Source: Candidatus Gastranaerophilales bacterium
Lineage (GTDB): Bacteria; Cyanobacteriota; Vampirovibrionia; Gastranaerophilales; Gastranaerophilaceae
Reading direction: 5' to 3'
NCBI GenBank assembly: GCA_023662705.1
Contig: JAMPIM010000023.1
Location: 1-32,504 of the forward strand
Length of the DNA: 32,504 bases
Part shown: positions 22,963 to 30,616 of the stretch, piece by piece
How the letters are laid out: each line of letters opens with the position of its first letter
Numbering within the stretch: position 1 is the first letter of the stretch
Notes under the pieces: generated by a model
What the model was told of the DNA's origin: nothing
The model's input: the letters and a program-made list of their open reading frames with translations, nothing else
Databases searched by the model: none
Translations under genes and position numbers: made by a program

Positions 22963-23457
22963 TTAACGCAACCTGTCTTGCAAAATTTTCAACCCTTTCG
23001 CCCAATTTATTAATTTAGGAAAGCGTTTATTATTATGTCCGAATGCGAGCCATTCGCGCTCATTATCTATCATTGAACCAATCCCTTTTACCCCTTTGTA
23101 AATAAAAGCATACATACCGGTTCTGTCAGCACCTGCTTTACAATGAATATGTGCTTTTCCTCCTTGTTTTTGAACTCCTTCCACAATATCCAGAAATTCA
23201 GCAACTTTTTCCTCTGTTGGTTTTGGAGTAATCGTCGGAATATTATGATATTTCATCCCCAGATTCTCTACCACATTTTTTTCATCAAAAGTCTGAGCAG
23301 GTTCAATCATTGTACGGAAATTTATAATATCCGTAACTCCTTGGCTCTTAAGCCAGATAAAATCCTCTTCCTTAGGCTGAGCAGAACGCGAAACCACATC
23401 ATCAATCCTAGCGTAATTATTTGGTTTACCCTTAAAAATCGGTAAAATTCTTAACAA
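22963..23457 (-). CDS. Dual-specificity/tyrosine phosphatase with PIFKG tag
   Basis: A 164-residue protein tyrosine phosphatase of the small dual-specificity type. The P-loop is HCKAGADRTG, with nucleophile C106 and R112; SRSAQPKEEDF (23-33) and GVTDIINFRT (40-49) are the typical preceding segments, also seen in bacterial and plant PFA-DSP-like enzymes. The general acid is probably in D58 or the loop before TITPKP. PIFKG at 6-10 is the N-terminal tag shared by six proteins. The most likely start is TTG 23457, 26 nt inside the CCA gene, with GAGG about 10 nt upstream; no ATG is available near the N-terminus. It is the last gene of the MATE-rsmE-cca operon. Confidence 0.85.
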   Translation of the reverse strand: MLRILPIFKGKPNNYARIDDVVSRSAQPKEEDFIWLKSQGVTDIINFRTMIEPAQTFDEKNVVENLGMKYHNIPTITPKPTEEKVAEFLDIVEGVQKQGGKAHIHCKAGADRTGMYAFIYKGVKGIGSMIDNEREWLAFGHNNKRFPKLINWAKGLKILQDRLR

Positions 23458-24787
23458 ATTCTATCGCCTCATCTTTTGTATTAACGACACTGCTCATTTG
23501 AGCCTCGTTAAGAGCTTTCATTATAACCCCTAATACAGGTGATTGTTTAATCCCTTTAATCTCCATAACCTCAAACCCTGTTAGAAGTTTAGGCAGCGGC
23601 TCCATTGTTTCACGTTTTTCAAGATAAAAATTTAAAAGCTTATCCAAACCGTTAATATTATCCTTAACCATTTCTTCCGTAATCGCTTCTCCGCGTGCAG
23701 AAAGTCTGTCCGCTTTGGCTAAAATAATATTATCAATTACATTTTCTTCCATCTTACGCAAATAGCGCATCATAACTTTTTCGTTCAAATCAGGTGCAAC
23801 AATTACGTTAGATGGGTAAATATGATTCTTAATCATATTTTGAATATATTCAATCTGTTTTTTTGAAAACTTCAAATCCCTTAAAAACGGCACACACATT
23901 TTTGAACCGACATCATCGTGTTTAATAAATCTGTGACGCCCGCTCTCTTCGATTGTCCATGTAGAAAACTTGCCGATATCATGCAGAAATCCCGCAAGTT
24001 TTAAATGATTTATGCGCGGAAATCCGCCAAAATCGATTTGGTCAAGATGCTCTTTTTCTTTTGAAGAAGCATTTTCATATAATTCTTCAATGTTTCTGAC
24101 CGTTTCAACGACATGGTGGAACAAATCCAAATGATGATGAGTATTTGGCGGAACTTTTTTCATCTCTTTTACTTGAGGAAAAATTTCCTCCAAAATCCCA
24201 AATTCATCCATCGCAAGCAATGTTTTGGCTGTATATTTGCCTCCAAAAAGTTTCATAAGCTCATAAGTTATACGCTCACGCGACGGATTCATAAGAAGAT
24301 GTTTGTATTTATTTATCGCAGCTTTGAGCTCATCTGCCATCTCAAATCCTGTTACAGAAGCAAATCTAAACGCACGCAAAACCCGAAGCGGATCGTCTGC
24401 AAAGTTTTCATCTTTTATATGGCGCAAAACTCCGTGTTTTAAATCTTCCAAACCGCCTATTACATCAATAAATTCTTCATTTTTTAAATCATAAGCAATT
24501 GCATTGATGGTAAAATCCCGGCGGAGCAAATCTTCTTCAATACTTCCGCCTTGCAATTCTGAAATATCAAGAAAATTAACCTTGTCTTCCAAAACTACAC
24601 GAAAGATTTTATTTTCCTCATCTAAAACAATAAAAGTTCCGTCAATATTACGCGCAAAACCATCTGCATCATTTATTGCAATATCTCTGTCAACAGAAGT
24701 TTTTCCCATCAAAAAATCCCTGACAGCACCGCCTACCAAGTAGCCTTCATTAATATTTTTTAGTATAAAATCATCCTTGATATTCAT
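23432..24787 (-). CDS. cca: CCA-adding tRNA nucleotidyltransferase with HD domain
   Basis: Class II polymerase-beta nucleotidyltransferase of 451 residues. The head has GGAVRDFLMG at 19-28 and the metal carboxylates D33 and D35 in VDRDIAI, then RRDFTINAIAYDL at 89-101 and ADDPLRVLRAFRFA at 130-143, the template-recognising neck. The C-terminal part adds an HD phosphohydrolase domain (LAGFLHDIGKF, H269-D270). The combination fits CCA-adding enzymes that repair tRNA 3' ends; the split A-adding or CC-adding forms and poly(A) polymerase I are the alternatives. ATG 24787 is preferred to a TTG at 24793. It overlaps rsmE by 17 nt. CCA is encoded in the one tRNA gene seen, so here the enzyme may serve mainly in repair. 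Confidence 0.9.
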   Translation of the reverse strand: MNIKDDFILKNINEGYLVGGAVRDFLMGKTSVDRDIAINDADGFARNIDGTFIVLDEENKIFRVVLEDKVNFLDISELQGGSIEEDLLRRDFTINAIAYDLKNEEFIDVIGGLEDLKHGVLRHIKDENFADDPLRVLRAFRFASVTGFEMADELKAAINKYKHLLMNPSRERITYELMKLFGGKYTAKTLLAMDEFGILEEIFPQVKEMKKVPPNTHHHLDLFHHVVETVRNIEELYENASSKEKEHLDQIDFGGFPRINHLKLAGFLHDIGKFSTWTIEESGRHRFIKHDDVGSKMCVPFLRDLKFSKKQIEYIQNMIKNHIYPSNVIVAPDLNEKVMMRYLRKMEENVIDNIILAKADRLSARGEAITEEMVKDNINGLDKLLNFYLEKRETMEPLPKLLTGFEVMEIKGIKQSPVLGVIMKALNEAQMSSVVNTKDEAIEFVKNFTDF

Positions 24788-25502
24788 AAACAATATTTCC
24801 TAATGTTACAATAACAGCGGTTTCAGCCTTTAAAATCAAATCACCCAATGAAATCAGCAGAAGATTTTTTGATTTAAAATAATCAAATTCCCTTTGAGAG
24901 AATCCGCCTTCCGGCCCTATAATTGCAAGAACTTTTTCGCCTTTTTTAATCGGATTTTGAGTTAAAAATTCTTTCAAAGTTATTTCCGTTGAACGCTCAG
25001 CAAGAACAAGAATTTTATCAAAATCTTGTTTTAAGACTTCTTCCAATACTGTTGGTTCAAAACAAGTCGGAACTTTTGAACGCTCGCATTGTTTACAAGC
25101 TTCAAACATAACTTTTTGCCATTTTTCGTGTTTTTTAGCCAAAACCGATTGAGCAAGCGCACAATTATCAGTTACAACAGGAAAAACCCCGCGTGCGCCG
25201 AGTTCTGTCGCTTTTTCCATGACTGTCAATTGGGCATCACTTCTCAAAGGGCTTTGAGCCAGATACAAATCAAAATCCAGATCCCGTTTTGAGGGATAAA
25301 ACTTTTGAATTTCGCAAATAATTTCTGAATTTGTAATCGCATTTATAATAGTTTCATATTGGATTTGATTCTCATCTATCAAAAGCAGGCTTTCACCCAC
25401 GCGAGCACGAAGAGCACGCGCAATATGACGATAGTTTTCATTATCGCTGATTGTTATTAAATTATTATTTTTGTCAGTTGATTTAACAAAAAAATGCGGC
25501 AT
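24771..25502 (-). CDS. rsmE: 16S rRNA (uracil1498-N3)-methyltransferase RsmE
   Basis: SPOUT methyltransferase that modifies U1498 of 16S rRNA near the decoding site. The 243-residue protein has an N-terminal PUA-like barrel (HIARALRARVGESLLLID) and the C-terminal knot: QSPLRSDAQLTVMEKATELG, ERSKVP, IIGPEGGFSQREFD at 194-207 and LGDLILKAETA at 219-229. The last motif normally reads LGxRILRxETA, so an Arg is Leu here. ATG 25502 follows AGGA by 5 nt and the MATE stop by 2 nt; a longer frame start lies inside the MATE gene and is less likely. It is part of the four-gene minus-strand operon. Confidence 0.95.
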   Translation of the reverse strand: MPHFFVKSTDKNNNLITISDNENYRHIARALRARVGESLLLIDENQIQYETIINAITNSEIICEIQKFYPSKRDLDFDLYLAQSPLRSDAQLTVMEKATELGARGVFPVVTDNCALAQSVLAKKHEKWQKVMFEACKQCERSKVPTCFEPTVLEEVLKQDFDKILVLAERSTEITLKEFLTQNPIKKGEKVLAIIGPEGGFSQREFDYFKSKNLLLISLGDLILKAETAVIVTLGNIVYEYQG

Positions 25503-25504
25503 CT

Positions 25505-26812
25505 TTATCCTTCCATTGTTTTGAATTTTTTCTTTAAGGTTATTCCCATTATTGCGCATAAAATAATTACAGCAACAACTAAAGCATACCAGAATCCGAT
25601 TAAATTCATTTTATAATACAATCCCAACAAACTTCCCAAAGGAAGTGCAACAATCCAGAATGCAATAAAATTAGATATCATAACAATTTCAGTTTGTTTC
25701 AAACCTCTGAAAATACCTGCAAGAGTTGCTTGCAGTCCGTCAAATATCTGCATGAAACATAACAAATAAATCGCAGGTACACAAACCTGAATAAGCACAG
25801 GGTCTTTTGTAAACAATCCTGCAATTATCCCCGGAGCTGTTGCTACAACAACGGAAGAGCACGCCATAAACCCGCCTGCTAACATAAGCGCTGTTTTTGC
25901 ATATTCTTTTAAAGATTTGAAATCTCTTGCCCCGTTTGTGAACCCTACTTTAACCGCAGCAGCATTACCTAAAGCAAGCGGAATCATAAATGATACCGAA
26001 GTAATTGTGCAGATAATATTCATTGCAGCAGCATAAACGCCTGAAATTCGTCCCAAAATAACAGTCATACCGTTGAATGCAACAAATTCAATCATAACAG
26101 CAATCGAAGACGGAATCCCGACTTTTATTAAATCAAAATAATAATTTTTATCTTTATGATGTTTGATTTTAACTTTTTTGAAACAGTACAAGAATAGAAC
26201 AATTCCCATAAAATATCTTGTAATAAGACTTGCAATCGCAAGCCCTGCTGCACCCATTTCAGGAATAAAACCATAACCGAATACAAAAAGTATATTCAAA
26301 ACAACATTTAAAAATATACAAAAAACAGTCAAAAGATTAGGAAATAATACAATCTCAAAAGATTGCAGAAACTCTTTTGACATACAATGCAAATACGCCC
26401 CAAATACCGAAAACGCAGTAATAAAGAAATATTCTTTAATCATAGGATTCAAAGCTTCTTCAAATCCCAAATATTTAATAAACGGAATACACGCCAAAAT
26501 AATAAGCGAAATCACCACAGAAAGTCCCGCCGCAAATTTCAAAGAAGGATAAAAGTATTTTTCAGGTTCTTTGTTTGCTCCGCGATAATTGGACAAAATT
26601 GGCGAAATACTTATCAGAATCCCAATACCGAATATTGTAATACAGTTAATAATAGCCGTTGCAAGACTTATTGCAGCAAGTGTATCAGTTGAATGTCTTC
26701 CTGCAACGATAACATCTCCTACCCCGATAAGAATGAAACCAAGGTTTCCGAGAATAATCGGAAAAGCTATGTGTAGTAAATCTTTGATATAAGTTAATCT
26801 ATTTTTAAACAT
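25505..26812 (-). CDS. MATE family efflux transporter
   Basis: A 435-residue inner-membrane protein with about 12 hydrophobic helices, expelling drugs or metabolites by Na+ or H+ antiport. The opening (ADIVxxG-like DVIVAGRHSTDTLAAISLAT) and the mirrored second half (SFMIPLALGNAAAVKVGF) are the MATE two-fold pattern; the substrate is not predictable. It heads the operon with rsmE, cca and the phosphatase. A TATCTT-N6-AAGATA dyad overlaps its likely -10 box in the divergent intergenic region shared with the EamA gene. No strong ribosome site precedes the ATG. Confidence 0.92.
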   Translation of the reverse strand: MFKNRLTYIKDLLHIAFPIILGNLGFILIGVGDVIVAGRHSTDTLAAISLATAIINCITIFGIGILISISPILSNYRGANKEPEKYFYPSLKFAAGLSVVISLIILACIPFIKYLGFEEALNPMIKEYFFITAFSVFGAYLHCMSKEFLQSFEIVLFPNLLTVFCIFLNVVLNILFVFGYGFIPEMGAAGLAIASLITRYFMGIVLFLYCFKKVKIKHHKDKNYYFDLIKVGIPSSIAVMIEFVAFNGMTVILGRISGVYAAAMNIICTITSVSFMIPLALGNAAAVKVGFTNGARDFKSLKEYAKTALMLAGGFMACSSVVVATAPGIIAGLFTKDPVLIQVCVPAIYLLCFMQIFDGLQATLAGIFRGLKQTEIVMISNFIAFWIVALPLGSLLGLYYKMNLIGFWYALVVAVIILCAIMGITLKKKFKTMEG

Positions 26813-26818
26813 AATACT

Positions 26819-26836
26819 TATCTTAACCCAAAGATA
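26819..26836. promoter_or_regulatory. Operator-like dyad between MATE and EamA genes
   Basis: TATCTT (26819-26824) and AAGATA (26831-26836) form a 6+6 dyad with a 6-nt centre. It overlaps TAAGAT (26820-26825, minus), a candidate -10 that ends 7 nt from the MATE ATG. Such a site over a transporter promoter suits a local repressor, though no regulator gene is adjacent. Confidence 0.35.
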
Positions 26837-26858
26837 GATGTTTAGGAAACCTCTTTTA

Positions 26859-26867
26859 TGCTAAATT
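26859..26867 (+). promoter_or_regulatory. Extended -10 of a leaderless EamA message
   Basis: TGC-TAAATT ends 6 nt before the EamA ATG, so transcription should begin at or next to the A of the start codon. No Shine-Dalgarno precedes the ATG. A -35 is weak (TGTTTA). Confidence 0.5.
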
Positions 26868-26873
26868 TTTACT

Positions 26874-27749
26874 ATGAGAAGAAAAATTAAAGGAGTGCTA
26901 AACGGAATAATTGCATCGGTTAGTTACGGAACAAATCCGCTGTTTGCCCTGCCTCTATATTCAAAAGGCATTGGAGTGAACTCGGTTTTGTTTTACAGAT
27001 ATGCTTTTGCAGTAATAATTTACGGACTCTGGTTAAAATTATTCAAAAAAACATCATTAAAAATTAATCTGCAAGAAGGTCTATGGCTATTGTTTTTCGG
27101 GCTTTTGTTTTCCGGTTCTTCGTTGACTCTGTTTGACGCATTTAATTATATTGATGCCGGGCTTGCCTGTACAATTCTTTTTGTATATCCGATTATGGTC
27201 GCAATAATTATGGCAATATTTTTCAAAGAAAAAATAACCGCCACAACCGTTCTATCAATCGGTTTAACTTCGTTTGGTATTTTTCTTCTTTATAACGGAG
27301 GCGAAAAGTTAAACCTGCACGGAGTTGGTCTGGTTATCGCTTCTGCGCTTTTATATGCGCTCTATATTGTCGGAGTAAAAAATGTCAAAGCAGTTAAACA
27401 TCTTAAGTCAGATAAATTAACTTTTTATGTTATGCTTTTCGGAATGCTTTTATATATTATAAATCTGAATTTCTGTACAGAACTTCAGATTCTGCAAAGC
27501 CCTCTGCAATGGCTATGTGCAATTGCGCTTGCCATAATTCCTACAATAATTTCACTTGAAACAATAACGGTTGCAATAAAATTTGTCGGCTCAACCACAA
27601 CTGCAATCCTCGGAGCACTAGAGCCTTTGACCGCAATATTTTTCGGAGTAACAATCTTCCACGAAGAATTAACAACAAAAATATGTTTTGGAATATTGTT
27701 AATCTTATCGGGAGTTTTGTTTTTGGTTACGAACAAAATCAGAAAGTAA
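26874..27749 (+). CDS. EamA/DMT-family transporter
   Basis: A 291-residue inner-membrane protein with ten hydrophobic helices arranged as two EamA repeats; the first includes GTNPLFALPLYSKG and ends near IMAIFFKEKITATT, the second ends with ALEPLTAIFFGVTIFHEELT, the typical EamA helix 9-10 hairpin. Family members export amino acids or other metabolites; the substrate is unknown. It is divergent from the MATE operon. It has no ribosome site and a -10 box 6 nt upstream. Its last 45 nt overlap the end of the acyltransferase gene on the other strand. Confidence 0.9.
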   Translation: MRRKIKGVLNGIIASVSYGTNPLFALPLYSKGIGVNSVLFYRYAFAVIIYGLWLKLFKKTSLKINLQEGLWLLFFGLLFSGSSLTLFDAFNYIDAGLACTILFVYPIMVAIIMAIFFKEKITATTVLSIGLTSFGIFLLYNGGEKLNLHGVGLVIASALLYALYIVGVKNVKAVKHLKSDKLTFYVMLFGMLLYIINLNFCTELQILQSPLQWLCAIALAIIPTIISLETITVAIKFVGSTTTAILGALEPLTAIFFGVTIFHEELTTKICFGILLILSGVLFLVTNKIRK

Positions 27750-28727
27750 AGTTATGATAACAATCCCGGCTATAAAATAAAAATACGTAGTTTTTAAAGG
27801 ACAATAAAACCAATAAATATCCGCATTGTTCTTAATAGCAAACGGAATTCCTTTGAGTGCCAATATTGAATACGTAATAAAATTAAACACAAGCAGATGG
27901 TTTGCCATAATATGATAAGAATTTTGACCTATTTTATGTAAAAATTTCCAATCTTTAACTTTGTCATAAAATAAATTAACAAGAAACAAGCTCATCCAAA
28001 TTCCAGTAAAACCTGTAACAATCGGAACTATCCAATTATCAAACTCACCCCAGACAAGAATATAACTCAGACCTATTCCGTCCATTGCGGTGAAATCCTT
28101 ATTCGTAAGCCACAGCAAGGATTGTAATACAAGAACAATACCCAAAATTTTGAATGAAAAAATATTAATCTTATCTTCAATTTTTGTTTTATAAAGATAC
28201 CCTGCTTCAATAAACAACAAAGAAAACATTGTTCTTAAAAGATATAAAATCCAAAGATTATCCGCAAATCTGCCTAACTGAATTGCAATAAGCGCAAAAA
28301 CAAAATACCAGAAAATATTCAAATGTTTATGAACAATTTTATAAACCAATAAACTCGTAAACAGCTGCGGTACAAACCATAAAGGAGAAATCAAATCTAA
28401 CTGGTGTCCTGTCAAAAACGGCATCAAAAGTTCATTTTTAAAAGTTACAGGTATTCCCCAAAACTTGCCGACAACAGGTGCAATCAAAAAAGTCAAACCC
28501 AAATAAACCAAAAAATATAAAATATACGGCTTCATTAAACTTTTAAATCTGCGTTTAAAATATTCAACAAATCCGTAATCAGGTTTAAACAACATGCCTG
28601 CAATAAAAAAGAACAAAACAATCTGAAACGAATATGGCGGAAACATAGGAATAAGAGCGAACTCCAAATGCCCGCTTACAACAACTAAAATTGCTAAAGC
28701 TTTAAGAATGTTTATTTTGTTATTCAT
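27705..28727 (-). CDS. Acyltransferase-3 family membrane protein
   Basis: A 340-residue integral membrane acyltransferase with about ten helices. The family's first-helix motif is visible: NILKALAILVVVSGHLEF with the conserved His, then FFFIAGML, and FKRRFKSLMKPY after helix 2. Later segments (PLWFVPQLF, and GQNSYHIMANHL near the end with its His) are also typical. Such proteins acetylate surface sugars or peptidoglycan. The ATG overlaps the stop of the upstream hexapeptide acetyltransferase (ATGA), so two acyltransferases are made together, which fits envelope sugar modification. A longer start adding 7 residues is possible but does not match the overlap. Confidence 0.9.
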   Translation of the reverse strand: MNNKINILKALAILVVVSGHLEFALIPMFPPYSFQIVLFFFIAGMLFKPDYGFVEYFKRRFKSLMKPYILYFLVYLGLTFLIAPVVGKFWGIPVTFKNELLMPFLTGHQLDLISPLWFVPQLFTSLLVYKIVHKHLNIFWYFVFALIAIQLGRFADNLWILYLLRTMFSLLFIEAGYLYKTKIEDKINIFSFKILGIVLVLQSLLWLTNKDFTAMDGIGLSYILVWGEFDNWIVPIVTGFTGIWMSLFLVNLFYDKVKDWKFLHKIGQNSYHIMANHLLVFNFITYSILALKGIPFAIKNNADIYWFYCPLKTTYFYFIAGIVIITLLSDFVRNQKQNSR

Positions 28728-29257
28728 AACTCTTTCAAAACTTTGCAAGGATTTCCCACTGCAACAACATTTGACGGAATATCTTTTACAACAACGCTTC
28801 CCGCTCCGATTACGACATTATCACCAATCGTAACCCCGCTCACAACAGTTACACCGCCGCCAAACCAAACATTATTCCCGACCTTTATTGGTTTTGCGTA
28901 TTCCAATCCTGAGTTTCTTGTTTCCGCATCAAGCGGATGTTCTGCTGTATAAAATCCGCAATTCGGCCCGATAAAAACATTATCGCCAAAAGTAACAGGC
29001 GCACAATCCAAAATAACTAAGTTATGGTTGGAATAAAAATTTTCACCCAACTCAATATTATATCCGTAATCACAAAAGAAATTTGGTTCAATCTGAAAAG
29101 CTTCACCCGTTTTACCCAAAAGTTCTTTTAAATATTTCTTGTCTAACTCGGCATTATATTTATAACAAAGTTCTTTTGCCCTGATACGTTCTTCCAATAA
29201 CCCGTCAAGATTCGGATTATACATTCCGCCTGATAACATTTTTTCTTTTTCGTTCAT
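28724..29257 (-). CDS. Maltose/galactoside O-acetyltransferase-like hexapeptide protein
   Basis: A 177-residue left-handed beta-helix acetyltransferase that uses acetyl-CoA. The N-terminus EKEKMLSGGMYNPNLDGLLE is the Maa/LacA/NodL cap; NLVILDCAPVTFGDNVFIGP, then YTAEHPLDAETRNSGLE with the catalytic His of the family, WFGGGVTVVSGVTIGDNVVI and VAVGNPCKVLKEL complete the trimeric enzyme. Length is normal. There is no ribosome site: TAGAAT ends 6 nt before the ATG, suggesting a leaderless message. It is coupled to the acyltransferase-3 gene downstream. The acceptor (sugar or surface glycan) is unknown. Confidence 0.92.
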   Translation of the reverse strand: MNEKEKMLSGGMYNPNLDGLLEERIRAKELCYKYNAELDKKYLKELLGKTGEAFQIEPNFFCDYGYNIELGENFYSNHNLVILDCAPVTFGDNVFIGPNCGFYTAEHPLDAETRNSGLEYAKPIKVGNNVWFGGGVTVVSGVTIGDNVVIGAGSVVVKDIPSNVVAVGNPCKVLKEL

Positions 29258-29263
29258 AAAAAT

Positions 29264-29291
29264 ATTCTACTAAAAAAAGAGGCTTTGTTAA
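29264..29291 (-). promoter_or_regulatory. Promoter of the acetyltransferase pair, overlapping a terminator
   Basis: Minus strand TTAACA (29286-29291, 5/6) and TAGAAT (29264-29269, 5/6) are 16 nt apart. The -10 ends exactly 6 nt from the ATG, so the start point should be at the start codon. The -35 lies mostly in the loop of the terminator of the upstream M48 gene. Confidence 0.6.
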
Positions 29292-29301
29292 GCCTCTTTT
29301 T
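29274..29301. terminator. Bidirectional terminator after the M48 protease gene
   Basis: AAAAAGAGGCTT (29274-29285), loop TGTT, AAGCCTCTTTTT (29290-29301): a 12-bp stem with T-runs on both strands, 3 nt past the M48 stop. On the minus strand it stops the protease message; the plus strand has no gene running into it. Confidence 0.85.
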
Positions 29302-29303
29302 AA

Positions 29304-30146
29304 TTAATATGAAATCGCTCTGATTACATTAAATGATTTATCCCATCCGTTTGAATCTTTTGCGGTTTTGTACTTTTCCATTTTAGCTGCGCGTTTTGCT
29401 TTCAATTTTTCCTGACTCTTATTGAACTTTGCTAAAAGTTTAGGATTTTCGTTTCTTTCCTTAACAATAGGGCCTGCATAAGCCATAAATTTTTTGTAAG
29501 AATCTGTTGTATAGCCTGCTTTAGCCTTTGCAGGATAAGTATAAGTAATGTAGTCATAAAGATACATTGTTCTTTTGTCGCTTGATGGGTGAGTTGATGT
29601 AAAATCTTTATAACATCCGCCGATTTTGAACAAAACAGAAACCATCGCAAGCGGATTATATCCTGCTTTTGTCATCAAATCCACACCTGTAATATCAGCT
29701 TCGTATTCTTCAACACGAGACATTTTTAACATAGTCAAATTGTTAGCAGAATTTGCAGCAAGTCTCATGCCTGCACTCATATTTGTATTCGCAATTGCTG
29801 TAGCCGTAACTGTTCCCACAACATTTTGTTTTGCTACGTGATGGTTAACAATGTGACCGATTTCGTGAGCAATAACACCTGCTAATTCAGCATCGTTATC
29901 TACGAATTTTAACAAACCTGTATAAACACAGATTTGTTTATCAGCATTAGCAAACGCATTAATTTCATCTGTCTCAATAACTTTGAACTCAATTTTTGTC
30001 GGCAGATTGTTTTTAGAAAGCAGTGCTTTACCGATTCTGTTTACTCTGTCAACATTCGCTTTTGTTGTCCAGTTTGTTGTTGCAGCTTCTGCTGCGATGT
30101 GCATACCAAGCACGAAGGCAATAAATAAGCCTAAAATCTTTTTCAT
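29304..30146 (-). CDS. Exported M48-family zinc metalloprotease
   Basis: A 280-residue peptidase with signal peptide MKKILGLFIAFVLGMHIAAEA. The catalytic HExxH is H94-E-I-G-H98 in AGVIAHEIGHIVNHH, and the third zinc ligand lies in EEYEAD at 146-151. The TSTHPSSDKRTMYL segment is the S1' loop common to BepA-like M48 proteases. BepA's TPR tail is absent; instead residues 240-280 are Lys/Ala/Arg-rich and basic. It probably acts in the periplasm in protein quality control. GGGAG lies 6 nt before ATG 30146; a longer frame would put 14 residues before the signal peptide. It is divergent from lrgA and followed by a strong terminator. Confidence 0.93.
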   Translation of the reverse strand: MKKILGLFIAFVLGMHIAAEAATTNWTTKANVDRVNRIGKALLSKNNLPTKIEFKVIETDEINAFANADKQICVYTGLLKFVDNDAELAGVIAHEIGHIVNHHVAKQNVVGTVTATAIANTNMSAGMRLAANSANNLTMLKMSRVEEYEADITGVDLMTKAGYNPLAMVSVLFKIGGCYKDFTSTHPSSDKRTMYLYDYITYTYPAKAKAGYTTDSYKKFMAYAGPIVKERNENPKLLAKFNKSQEKLKAKRAAKMEKYKTAKDSNGWDKSFNVIRAISY

Positions 30147-30214
30147 AATGTTCTCCCATAAAAATATATAGACTAATTCCAAAAACATTATATTAAAAAA
30201 CTTTTTTTAATTCA

Positions 30215-30223
30215 TGCTATTAT
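30215..30223 (+). promoter_or_regulatory. Extended -10 of a leaderless lrgAB message
   Basis: TGC-TATTAT (hexamer 5/6) ends 6 nt before the lrgA ATG at 30230. No Shine-Dalgarno sequence and no recognisable -35 are present. This is the cleanest example of the -10, 6 nt, ATG layout in the window. Confidence 0.6.
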
Positions 30224-30229
30224 TTCAAT

Positions 30230-30616
30230 ATGTTAAAAAAGATTTTTGATTTTACACGAGGGCTTTTAATCCTGATAATTTTCTATATTATCAGCGCTCT
30301 TGCTATCAAAATTTTTCATATCATGCTTCCGCCTGCAATCCTCGGCTTAGTGCTTTTTGCCGGAGCATTAATTACAGGAATTATTAAAGAAGAATGGATT
30401 GAAACCGCTTCAAAATTTTTAATCAAATACATGGCAATGTTTATTGTCCCTTTTATGGGCGGATTAATTGTTTACAAATCACTTTTATTAAAAAACTGGT
30501 TCGTTATACTTCTCGTAATATTCATTACAACAACGCTACTCATTGTCGCAACAGGATTGTTTGTTGAGTATGGTTTAAAATTCCTCAAGCTTCATCGGAT
30601 GAGGAAAACAAGATGA
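30230..30616 (+). CDS. lrgA: LrgA/CidA family membrane protein
   Basis: A 128-residue inner-membrane protein with four hydrophobic helices (about 9-27, 33-52, 63-84, 88-115), the size and layout of the holin-like LrgA/CidA proteins. The second-helix segment MLPPAILGLVLF and KYMAMFIVPFMGGLIVY correspond to the family's PGxIxGxxLL and FF(V)P motifs. With LrgB it forms a pair tied in other bacteria to murein-hydrolase control and to export of pyruvate or glycolate. The start has no ribosome site and is probably leaderless. The stop overlaps lrgB (ATGA). Confidence 0.88.
   Translation: MLKKIFDFTRGLLILIIFYIISALAIKIFHIMLPPAILGLVLFAGALITGIIKEEWIETASKFLIKYMAMFIVPFMGGLIVYKSLLLKNWFVILLVIFITTTLLIVATGLFVEYGLKFLKLHRMRKTR

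Noticed and set aside
29432..29650. Open minus-strand frame of 72 codons inside the M48 gene
   Set aside because: It is fully embedded in a well-supported gene in another frame and shows no protein-like features or ribosome site.
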